From positions 1-55,153 of the forward strand of contig DATJFH010000061.1 of assembly GCA_035495815.1 (NCBI GenBank): DNA of 55,153 bases, read 5' to 3'. Positions 15,124-22,749 of the stretch are shown here, one piece after another (position 1 is the first letter of the stretch; each line of letters opens with the position of its first letter). The notes beneath the pieces were generated by a model. The model saw nothing but the letters and a program-made list of their open reading frames with translations. It searched no databases and was not told the origin of the DNA. The position numbers and the translations under genes are program-made. The DNA is from DATJFH01 sp035495815. Its GTDB lineage: Bacteria > Acidobacteriota > Terriglobia > Bryobacterales > Bryobacteraceae.

Positions 15124-16512
15124 ATGCAAAGCTTCGATCTGATTGTGATCGGCTCCGGTCCGGCCGGACAGCGAGCCGCGATTCAGGGCGCGAAGCTCGG
15201 TAAACGCGTCGCGCTGATCGAGAAGATCTCCACCCTCGGCGGATGCTGTATCAACACCGGCACCATTCCCAGCAAGACCATGCGGGAAGCCGTGCTCCAC
15301 CTCTCCGGCTATTATTACCAGAATATCTACGGCATCAACTACCGGGTGAAGGAAAAGATCACCATGGCGGACCTGCTGTTCCGAGTCCAGCATGTGATCA
15401 AGACGGAAGTGGATGTCACCCAGGCTCAGCTCTCCCGCAACGGAATCGAACTGATCTCCGGAGTGGCGCAGTTCCTCGATCCCACTCATATCCGTGCCGT
15501 CAGCGCCGTCGGACAGGCCGATTACGAGGCCCGCTCCATCGTCATCGCCACCGGGACCAAGCCCGCCGAATCGCCCAAGGTTCCGCTGAACGGCCGCAAC
15601 ATCGTGAACAGCGATCAGATTCTGCAGATGACGAATCTGCCGAAATCCCTCATCGTCGTCGGCGGCGGCGTCATCGGCGTGGAATACACCTGCATGTTCG
15701 CCGTGCTGGGTGTCCGCGTCATCCTCGTGGAGAAGCGGCCGCGGCTGCTCGAGTTCGCCGACACCGAAATGGTCGAGGCGCTCTCCTATCATCTGCGCGA
15801 TAACCGCGTCACCATGCGGCTGAACGAGGAAGTGGTTTCCGTCGAAGAGACCGCGGAAGGCGGAGTGGCGGCCAACCTCGAGAGCAAAAAGAAAATTTCC
15901 GGGGATACGCTGCTCTACGCCGTGGGCCGGCAGGGCAATGTCGCGGAGCTCAACCTGGCGGCCGCCGGCATCGAAGCCGACAACCGCGGACGCATTCCCG
16001 TCGACGCCCAATACCGCACCAGGCAGCCCAACATTTTCGCCGTCGGCGACGTCATCGGCTTCCCCAGCCTGGCCTCGGTGTCCATGGAGCAGGGCCGCCT
16101 CGCCGCGGCCTTTTCCTTCGGCTCCACCGCGACCTCCAATCCGGCCCTCTATCCCTACGGAATCTATACCATTCCCGAGATTTCCTTCATCGGAAAAACG
16201 GAGGAGCAGCTCACCGAAGAGGACGTTCCCTACGAGGTCGGCGTCGCCTACTACCGGGAGATCGCGCGGGGCCAGATTCGCGGTGACACCACCGGCCGGC
16301 TCAAGCTCGTTTTCCATCGGGAAACCAAAGAGATCCTCGGCGTGCATATCATAGGCGAAGGGGCCTCCGAGCTGCTGCACATCGGACAGGCGGTGATGGC
16401 CCTCAAAGGTACCATGGAGTACTTTGTGGACACGGTCTTCAACTATCCCACTCTGGCGGAGTGTTACAAAGCGGCCGCGTTCAACGGACTGAACAAGCTG
16501 ACAAAGTTCTAG
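15124..16512 (+). CDS. sthA: SthA-type soluble pyridine nucleotide transhydrogenase
   Basis: 462-residue FAD flavoprotein of the disulfide-reductase superfamily. The FAD motif GSGPAG is at residues 10-15, the second Rossmann motif is VVGGGVIGVEYTCMF, and a GDVIGFPSLA segment and C-terminal dimer domain follow. The redox-active motif reads GGCCINTGTIPSK. Cys42 aligns with the first disulfide Cys but the second is Thr47, so there is no redox disulfide. That is typical of Si-specific transhydrogenases, which exchange hydride between NADPH and NAD, and argues against lipoamide dehydrogenase. The length matches SthA (about 466 in E. coli). The downstream ROK gene starts 9 bases after the stop. Confidence 0.85.
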   Translation: MQSFDLIVIGSGPAGQRAAIQGAKLGKRVALIEKISTLGGCCINTGTIPSKTMREAVLHLSGYYYQNIYGINYRVKEKITMADLLFRVQHVIKTEVDVTQAQLSRNGIELISGVAQFLDPTHIRAVSAVGQADYEARSIVIATGTKPAESPKVPLNGRNIVNSDQILQMTNLPKSLIVVGGGVIGVEYTCMFAVLGVRVILVEKRPRLLEFADTEMVEALSYHLRDNRVTMRLNEEVVSVEETAEGGVAANLESKKKISGDTLLYAVGRQGNVAELNLAAAGIEADNRGRIPVDAQYRTRQPNIFAVGDVIGFPSLASVSMEQGRLAAAFSFGSTATSNPALYPYGIYTIPEISFIGKTEEQLTEEDVPYEVGVAYYREIARGQIRGDTTGRLKLVFHRETKEILGVHIIGEGASELLHIGQAVMALKGTMEYFVDTVFNYPTLAECYKAAAFNGLNKLTKF

Positions 16513-16521
16513 GCGGGATCT

Positions 16522-17403
16522 ATGCCGTGTGCAATCGGAGTGCGGATCGCGGGCGCCAGCCTTTCGGCGGCTTCCGTCGACGGTAACCGCGTCGCCGGTC
16601 CCATTCACTACTACCCGCGCGAGGGTGACGACTCTCTGGCGGAGCTGCCGGCCGAAAGCTTCGGCGAGGCCTTGCGGCGAACCATCGAGCAGGCGGCCGC
16701 CGGCGCCGAAATTACAGCCATCGGAATCGGGGCGCCGGGAATCATTCGCGAGGGCCTCATCGAGGAGTCCCCCAACCTCCCGCAGCTCAAAGGACTGCAT
16801 TTGGGCGCGCTGCTGTCGGCCGCGTTCCCGGACTGCGCCATGCTGATCCTGAATGACGCCGACGCTGTCGCCGCCGGCATCGCCGCTACCCGCGGGCAGC
16901 TCGACCGCGTGACCCGCGTCTGGACCCTGGGCGTCGGGCTGGGATTCGGCCGTTATCCCCGAACCGAGGGCATCTGGGAGGCGGCTCATTGCGTGGTCAC
17001 GCTCGACCCCAAAGAGAAGTTCTGCGGCTGCGGCGGCGTCGGGCATCTGGAGGGCATCCTAGGCTATCGCGCCATGCGGCTGCGCTTCATGGACATGGAG
17101 CCGGAGGAGATCTTCCAGCAGGCGACCGAAGGCGACGAGCGCTGCCGCAATTTCGCCAACCTTTGGCACCGCGCCCTCGCCGGCGCCACCGCCAGCAGCA
17201 TCCATCTGGACGGACCCGGAAAGTTCTACCTCACCGGTCCCAATTCGAGGTTCGTCGAAACCGGCCTGCTGCACGTGCTCCTGCACGACATGGTCAAGAT
17301 GAGCACGCTCCAAGGCAGCTATTTCGAGGTGATCCCCACGCCGGACGAGATCGCCATAATCGGAGCCGCCCTGAACGCCGAGCGGGTGATGGCGGCCCGC
17401 TGA
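16522..17403 (+). CDS. ROK family protein (sugar kinase-like)
   Basis: 293-residue ROK-family protein; the family includes glucokinases and sugar-responsive repressors. No helix-turn-helix precedes the fold, so kinase activity is the more likely role. It shows IGIGAPG, a LILNDADAVAAG segment with catalytic Asp, TLGVGLGFGRY for the phosphate loop, and a zinc motif H...CGCGGVGHLE. The third canonical Cys of CxCGxxGCxE is His in this protein. The N-terminal phosphate loop DxGGT is replaced by RIAGASL, which is unusual and could weaken ATP binding. The ATG follows sthA closely, so it is probably co-transcribed. The substrate is unknown. Confidence 0.75.
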   Translation: MPCAIGVRIAGASLSAASVDGNRVAGPIHYYPREGDDSLAELPAESFGEALRRTIEQAAAGAEITAIGIGAPGIIREGLIEESPNLPQLKGLHLGALLSAAFPDCAMLILNDADAVAAGIAATRGQLDRVTRVWTLGVGLGFGRYPRTEGIWEAAHCVVTLDPKEKFCGCGGVGHLEGILGYRAMRLRFMDMEPEEIFQQATEGDERCRNFANLWHRALAGATASSIHLDGPGKFYLTGPNSRFVETGLLHVLLHDMVKMSTLQGSYFEVIPTPDEIAIIGAALNAERVMAAR

Positions 17404-17457
17404 TTCAGACGGACGCCACGCGAAGCCGGCGCGCTGCATCCTGCGGTGTCAATGTCT

Positions 17458-17463
17458 TATACT
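17458..17463 (+). promoter_or_regulatory. Candidate -10 element of the PSD1/DUF1549 gene
   Basis: TATACT ends 12 bases before the ATG at 17476, with no Shine-Dalgarno between. This placement supports the start at 17476; the in-frame GTG 17446 and ATG 17452 would lie upstream of or within the promoter. Confidence 0.38.
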
Positions 17464-17475
17464 GGCTCGAGTCCC

Positions 17476-20136
17476 ATGCGCGCCTGCCTCCTCCCTCTAT
17501 CGCTCCTGGCAGCGGCGGCGCTCGCCGCCTCGCCTGCGTCCGATCAACAGTTCGAGACACGCGTTCGTCCGCTGCTGGCGGCGAAATGCTACGCCTGCCA
17601 CACCGACGCCAAAATGGGCGGGTTGCGCCTCGATTCACGGCAAGCCCTTCTGACCGGCGGCGGACGCGGCGCGGCCGTGAAACCGGGCGACGCCGGCGCA
17701 AGCCTCCTCATCCGGGCAGTGAAGCGCGAAAGCAAGGATCTGAAGATGCCGCCCACCGAGGCGCTGTCGTCCGCTGAAGTGGCTGAGCTCGAGCGCTGGG
17801 TCAACGACGGCGCGGTGTGGCCCGAGCCGAAGATCACCGCCCTTCCGGCTACCGATGGAATCAGCGCGGAGGCGCGCAAATTCTGGTCGTTTCAACCGGT
17901 GCGCAGGCCCCCCGTCCCCGCCGGCGCCGCCGCGAACGAAATCGACCGCTTCCTGCTGGCGCGCATCGCCCAAGCCGGACTCGAGCCCGCTCCGCCCGCC
18001 GATAAACGCACTCTGATCCGCCGCGCCTCGCTCGACCTCATCGGCCTGCCCCCTACTCCGCGGGAAGTCGAGGATTTCCTCGCCGATTCCTCTCCCGGCG
18101 CGTTCGCCAAAGTCGTCGACCGCCTGCTGGCCTCTCCCCATTACGGCGAGCGCATGGCCCGGCGCTGGCTCGATCTCGCCCGCTACGCCGACGGCCGCTC
18201 CTCCGCCCAGAAGGATGATCCCCTGCCCAATGCCTGGCGCTATCGCGACTGGGTCGTCAAAGCCTTCAACCAGGATCTGCCCTATGATCGCTTCGTCACC
18301 GCCCAGCTTGCCGCCGATCTGTTGACCGGCAAGGACCGCGAAGAAATGCTGCCCGCGCTCGGCTTTCATGCCCTGCTCGACCGCGACGACGACCGCGTCG
18401 ACATCACCTCGCGCGCCCTGCTCGGCCTCACCGTCGGCTGCGCCCAGTGCCATAACCATAAGTTCGATCCCATCCCGCAAAGCGATTTCTATTCCCTGCA
18501 GGGCGTGTTCGACAGCGCCGAGCCGCGGGAAATTCCGCTGGCCCCGGAGGCCCGCGTCAAAGCCTACCAGGCGGCCGTGGAGCGTGTGGCTAAACAAAAG
18601 CTCGAGCTCGACACCTTCGTCGAGAAGCAGATCGAACAGCTCACCGACGTGTTGACCGCGCGCACGGCCGACTACATGGTGGCCGCCTGGCAAGTGAAAA
18701 CGGGAGCGGCAAAAGTCGAGGCCGTAGCGGCGGAAGCCGGGCTCGACCCGGAGATCGTCGGCCGCTGGGGCCGCTACCTGGACCGGACCGGGCATGAGCA
18801 TCCGTTCCTCGACGATTGGCTGGCCTTCCAGGCCCGCGGCGGCGCCCTCGAGGAGGCCCGCCGCCTCGCCGCCGCTTTCGCCCGAAAGGTCCTCGAGATT
18901 CGCGAGGAGAAGCGCGGCGTCGACGACCGCAATTACGTCAAGCTCGGCGGCGCCGAAGGAGTGAAAGATCAGCGGACCCTGCTGGCCACCAATCTCGAGT
19001 TTCTCGAGCCGGTGAAATACTATCTGTGGCGCGAGCTGGTTGAGGCGCCGGCTCGCAAGCAGGGCATCGGCCGCGAAGGCGGAGTCTTTTACGTCGGGCC
19101 GAAGGATATCGAAAAATATCTCAGCGGCGTCTGGCTGGATTACCTCGCGCGCGAGCGCGCCGAGCTGGCCCGGCTGCAGAAGGAGGTTCCGCCCCCCTAT
19201 CCGTTCCTGCACGCCTACCGGGATTCCGCCAAGCCGAAGGACTCCCGCATCGCCCTCCGCGGCGACAAGAAGAACCTCGGAGACGTGGCCCCGCGCCGCT
19301 TCCTGCGAATTCTGAGTCCGGGAGAGCCGGAGCTGTTCACGGAGGGCAGCGGACGCCTCGAGCTCGCCCGACGGATCGTCGCGCCCGGCAATCCGCTCAC
19401 CGCCCGCGTGATGGTGAACCGGCTTTGGCAGTGGCGCTTCGGACGCGGGATCGTGAGCACGCCCAGCAATTTCGGCCAGCTCGGCGAGCGCCCGACGCAT
19501 CCCGCGCTGCTCGACTGGCTGGCGTCGGAGTTCGTCGACGGCGGCTGGTCCGTCAAGGCGCTCGACCGCAAGATTCTGCTCTCGGCCGCCTATCAGCGGG
19601 CTTCGACCATTCTCGAAGCCAATCAGAAGAAGGATGCCGCCAACGAGCTGCTGTGGCGCTTCAACGCCGAGGAGCGGCTGGACGCGGAAACCATCCGCGA
19701 CTCGATTCTGGCCGTCTCCGGAAAGCTCGATCCGAAAATCGGCGGGCCGGCCAAGCCGCTCACGGAGAAAAACCTGCGGCGCGCCATCTACGGCGTGGTT
19801 GCCCGCACCAGCCCGGACCGTACCATGACGCTGTTCGATTTCCCCGATCCGAAGAATCACGCCGAAGAGCGCAGCGTCACCGTGGGCCCGCTGCAGCGGC
19901 TCTACTTTCTGAATAATCCGTTCGTGATGGAACAGGCCGAAGCCCTGGCCGCCCGTTTGCAGGCCGAGGCGGGAGAACAGCCCGCGGACCGCGTCCGGCG
20001 CGCTTACGAGCTGCTCTTCAGCCGGCCCCCCGCCGAAAAGGAAATCGCGGTGGCGCTCGATTTTCTCGAGACCGAGTCCTGGCCGCGCTACACCCAGATG
20101 TTGCTCGCCTCGAGCGAATTTCTTACAGTGAGGTAG
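17476..20136 (+). CDS. PSD1-domain c-type cytochrome-like protein with DUF1549 and DUF1553
   Basis: 886-residue exported protein. The signal peptide is MRACLLPLSLLAAAALAAS. A planctomycete cytochrome C domain follows, with haem motif C38YACH42 and distal MPP segment. DUF1549 contains LDLARYADG and the conserved CAQCHNHKFDPI, and the C-terminal DUF1553 carries NRLWQWRFGRGIV and LLSAAYQRAS. The family is abundant in Planctomycetes, Verrucomicrobia and Acidobacteria and is genetically linked to DUF1501; polysaccharide or sulfatase-related roles have been proposed but not proven. The start at 17476 is preferred because it begins a good signal peptide and lies just after a TATACT element. The DUF1501 gene begins 6 bases after the stop. 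Confidence 0.9.
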   Translation: MRACLLPLSLLAAAALAASPASDQQFETRVRPLLAAKCYACHTDAKMGGLRLDSRQALLTGGGRGAAVKPGDAGASLLIRAVKRESKDLKMPPTEALSSAEVAELERWVNDGAVWPEPKITALPATDGISAEARKFWSFQPVRRPPVPAGAAANEIDRFLLARIAQAGLEPAPPADKRTLIRRASLDLIGLPPTPREVEDFLADSSPGAFAKVVDRLLASPHYGERMARRWLDLARYADGRSSAQKDDPLPNAWRYRDWVVKAFNQDLPYDRFVTAQLAADLLTGKDREEMLPALGFHALLDRDDDRVDITSRALLGLTVGCAQCHNHKFDPIPQSDFYSLQGVFDSAEPREIPLAPEARVKAYQAAVERVAKQKLELDTFVEKQIEQLTDVLTARTADYMVAAWQVKTGAAKVEAVAAEAGLDPEIVGRWGRYLDRTGHEHPFLDDWLAFQARGGALEEARRLAAAFARKVLEIREEKRGVDDRNYVKLGGAEGVKDQRTLLATNLEFLEPVKYYLWRELVEAPARKQGIGREGGVFYVGPKDIEKYLSGVWLDYLARERAELARLQKEVPPPYPFLHAYRDSAKPKDSRIALRGDKKNLGDVAPRRFLRILSPGEPELFTEGSGRLELARRIVAPGNPLTARVMVNRLWQWRFGRGIVSTPSNFGQLGERPTHPALLDWLASEFVDGGWSVKALDRKILLSAAYQRASTILEANQKKDAANELLWRFNAEERLDAETIRDSILAVSGKLDPKIGGPAKPLTEKNLRRAIYGVVARTSPDRTMTLFDFPDPKNHAEERSVTVGPLQRLYFLNNPFVMEQAEALAARLQAEAGEQPADRVRRAYELLFSRPPAEKEIAVALDFLETESWPRYTQMLLASSEFLTVR

Positions 20137-20142
20137 ATCAGG

Positions 20143-21507
20143 ATGCTCACACGCCGCAAAGCCGTTCAGATGATGGGCGCGGGATTCGGCCTCGTCGGGC
20201 TCGCCGACCGGCTGCGCGCCGGCTCCGTCCATGCGCCGCATTTCGCCCCCAAGGCCAGGCGCGTCATCTTTCTTTACCTCAACGGCGGACTCTCCCACCT
20301 CGACAGCTTTGACCCCAAGCCGGAGCTCGTGAAGCGTGACGGCCAGCCCATGCCCGGGCCGAAAATCAAAACCGACCGCGCTTCCGGCGGGTTGATGAAG
20401 TCCCCGTTCGAATTCCGCAGGTGCGGCCGGAGCGGTATTGAGGTCAGCGATATTTTTCCCCGGATCGGCGCCGGCATCGACGATTTCCTGGTCGTCCGCT
20501 CCATGTACTCGGACTCGGTCAATCATCTGCCGTCCATGTTGATGATGAATACGGGCTTCGCTTTGCGCGGCGGCTCGCGGCCCTCCTTCGGCTCCTGGGT
20601 CACCTACGGTCTCGGCAGCGAGAACGACAATCTGCCGGGTTACGTCGTGCTCTGCCCGGGCCAGCCCACCGGAGGCTCGCGCCTGTGGTCGTCGTCCTTC
20701 CTGCCGGCCGCGCATCAGGGCGCGTTGATCCGCAATGACGCCGAGACCGCCGACAAGCTCATCCAGGACCTCGCAAACCGGACGTATACGCGCGACCAGC
20801 AGCAGCGTCAATTGGGTTTGCTCGCCCGGCTGAACTCGTCGTTTCTCGACCGCGTGGGCTACGACCCCAAGCTCGAGTCCAACATCGAGGCCATGGAAAC
20901 CGCCTTCCGCATGCAAACCGAAGCGCCGGGAATCTTCGACCTCTCGCGGGAGCCGGAGCCGGTGCGCGCCCGTTACGGCGATAGCGAGTTCGGCCGCGGC
21001 TGCCTCATGTCGCTGCGCCTCGTCGAAGCCGGCGTGCGCGTGGTGCAGGTCTACTATGGCGACGGCCAGCCCTGGGACAGCCATGACGACATCCTTACCC
21101 AGAAGACCCATGCCCGGAATTCCGATGGCCCCATCGCCGCCCTGGTGGAGGATCTGAAAGCGCGCGGCCTGTTCGAGGAGACGCTCGTGATCGTCGGCAC
21201 CGAGTTCGGACGCACGCCCATGATCCAGAATTCCGGAACCGAGAAGGTCGGCCGCGGCCGGGATCATAATCCGGCGGGCTATTCCGTGCTGCTGGCCGGC
21301 GGCGGCATCAAGGGCGGGCAGACCTACGGCGCCACCGACGACTTCGGCTTCAAAGCCGCCGAGAAGCCCATCAGCCCGCACGACCTGCACGCCACCGCGC
21401 TGCATCTGCTCGGGCTCGATCACACCAAACTCACGTTTCGCTACTCGGGCCGCGATTACCGACTGACCGACGTTCACGGCAATGTGATCCGCGAGTGGCT
21501 CGCCTGA
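20143..21507 (+). CDS. DUF1501 protein (alkaline-phosphatase-fold, Tat-exported)
   Basis: 454-residue DUF1501 protein, a sulfatase/alkaline-phosphatase-fold family. The N-terminus LTRRKAVQMMGAGFGLVGLA is a Tat signal. Family motifs are FLYLNGGLSHLDSFDPKPE, VRSMYSDSVNHLPSML, QPWDSHDDI, the GTEFGRTPMIQNSG block and GRDHNPAGYS near the C-terminus, which supplies metal-binding residues. It is the constant partner of the DUF1549/DUF1553 proteins and lies 6 bases downstream of one here. The reaction is unknown; hydrolysis of a sulfate or phosphate ester is suggested by the fold. Confidence 0.92.
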   Translation: MLTRRKAVQMMGAGFGLVGLADRLRAGSVHAPHFAPKARRVIFLYLNGGLSHLDSFDPKPELVKRDGQPMPGPKIKTDRASGGLMKSPFEFRRCGRSGIEVSDIFPRIGAGIDDFLVVRSMYSDSVNHLPSMLMMNTGFALRGGSRPSFGSWVTYGLGSENDNLPGYVVLCPGQPTGGSRLWSSSFLPAAHQGALIRNDAETADKLIQDLANRTYTRDQQQRQLGLLARLNSSFLDRVGYDPKLESNIEAMETAFRMQTEAPGIFDLSREPEPVRARYGDSEFGRGCLMSLRLVEAGVRVVQVYYGDGQPWDSHDDILTQKTHARNSDGPIAALVEDLKARGLFEETLVIVGTEFGRTPMIQNSGTEKVGRGRDHNPAGYSVLLAGGGIKGGQTYGATDDFGFKAAEKPISPHDLHATALHLLGLDHTKLTFRYSGRDYRLTDVHGNVIREWLA

Positions 21508-21514
21508 GGCGGCC

Positions 21515-22723
21515 GTGAGGCCCAGCCGCAGAAACGTCCTCGCCTCCGGCCTCGCGCTGGGACCGCTATCCGGAATGCAAGCCAAAGCCAACGTGCAGGT
21601 GACGGGCCTCGAACTTCTGCCGGTCCGCGCGACCGAGCGTACCGTGTGGCTGCTGGTCCGGCTCTCGGCCGGCGGCGGGCTCACCGGGCTCGGCGAAGCG
21701 TCCGACGCCTTCGGTTTCGCCAACACCACGAAGCAGGACGCCCAAAAGATGGAAGCCGGGCTTCGCTCCTTCTTCGAACTGGTGAAAGGCCGCTCCCCGC
21801 TGGACGTCGAAGCGTATCGCCAGGCTGGGGAGAAACAGGCCCGCGCCGGGGGCCTGGTGGCGGCCACCGCCTACAGCGCCATCGAGCAGGCGCTTTGGGA
21901 CCTGGCCGCGAAGTCCCTCGGCGTGCCCGTTCATGCCCTCTTCGGCGGAGCCGTCAGGGACACGCTGCCGGTCTACGCGAACATCAATCGCGCCGCCAGG
22001 CCCCGCACCCCCGCCGGTTTCGCGGACACCGCGCGGAAAGCCGCCGCCGATGGATTCCGCGCGCTCAAAGCCGCGCCCTGGGACGGCTTTCCCCAGCCGG
22101 GCGCCCCTCCCGCCGAAGTCGCCCGTGCGGTGGATCTGGGGATCGATTGCGTGGCCGCCATTCGCGCCGCCGTGGGACCGGACATCGGCCTCATGGTCGA
22201 TTGCCACAGCTTCTTCGACGTGCCGCTGGCCCGGTCTGTGGCCCAGCGCCTCGAGCCGTTTCAGCTCGCGTGGTACGAAGAGCCGGTCGCGCCGGAGAGG
22301 ACCGCCGAGACCGTCGCGATTCACAAGTCCATCCGCCAGCCGATGGCCGGCGGCGAGATCCTGTTCGGCGTCGGCGGCTTCGCTCCCCTGTGCCGGAATC
22401 AGGCCGTCGACGTCATCATGCCGGACGTGAAGCATTGCGGCGGCCTGCTGGAGATGACCCGCATCGCCGCCATGGCGGACGCCGACGGCGTGGCCGTAGC
22501 GCCTCACAACCCGAGCGGCCCCGTCGCCACCGCGGCCAGCGTCCAGATCTGCGCCGGCATGAAGAATTTCCGGATTCTGGAGCTGCAATGGGGCGAAGTG
22601 GCCTGGCGCGGCGATCTGGTCAGGCCGGCGGAGAAATTGGAAGCCGGCGCCATTCGCGTGCCCCGGAAACCGGGATTCGGGATTGAGCTGGATGAGAAGG
22701 TCCTGCGCGCTCACGCGCTCTGA
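21515..22723 (+). CDS. Enolase-superfamily (mandelate racemase/muconate lactonizing) enzyme, Tat-exported
   Basis: 402-residue enolase-superfamily protein with an N-terminal capping domain and C-terminal TIM barrel. Metal ligands are visible as Asp in LMVDCHSFF, Glu in WYEEPVAPE and Glu in PMAGGEILF; a His in VAPHNPSGP is the likely general acid/base, as in sugar-acid dehydratases. The N-terminus RPSRRNVLASGLALGPLSG is a Tat-like signal, unusual for an enzyme family that is normally cytoplasmic. The start is GTG at 21515, 7 bases after the DUF1501 stop. A galactonate/fuconate-type dehydratase is plausible, but specificity is not determined by the motifs seen. Confidence 0.82.
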   Translation: MRPSRRNVLASGLALGPLSGMQAKANVQVTGLELLPVRATERTVWLLVRLSAGGGLTGLGEASDAFGFANTTKQDAQKMEAGLRSFFELVKGRSPLDVEAYRQAGEKQARAGGLVAATAYSAIEQALWDLAAKSLGVPVHALFGGAVRDTLPVYANINRAARPRTPAGFADTARKAAADGFRALKAAPWDGFPQPGAPPAEVARAVDLGIDCVAAIRAAVGPDIGLMVDCHSFFDVPLARSVAQRLEPFQLAWYEEPVAPERTAETVAIHKSIRQPMAGGEILFGVGGFAPLCRNQAVDVIMPDVKHCGGLLEMTRIAAMADADGVAVAPHNPSGPVATAASVQICAGMKNFRILELQWGEVAWRGDLVRPAEKLEAGAIRVPRKPGFGIELDEKVLRAHAL

Positions 22724-22749
22724 TCGCGGTCCGGCCGCGCCGCTTCCCC

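Noticed and set aside
15124..16512. Dihydrolipoamide dehydrogenase annotation for the flavoprotein
   Set aside because: The second redox Cys is Thr47 and no 2-oxoacid dehydrogenase genes are nearby, so SthA fits better.
17635..21867. A 1410-codon open frame antisense to the PSD1/DUF1549 and DUF1501 genes
   Set aside because: The protein would be Gly/Arg/Ala/His-rich without any domain, and the plus-strand genes have clear families. Long antisense frames are expected in GC-rich coding DNA.
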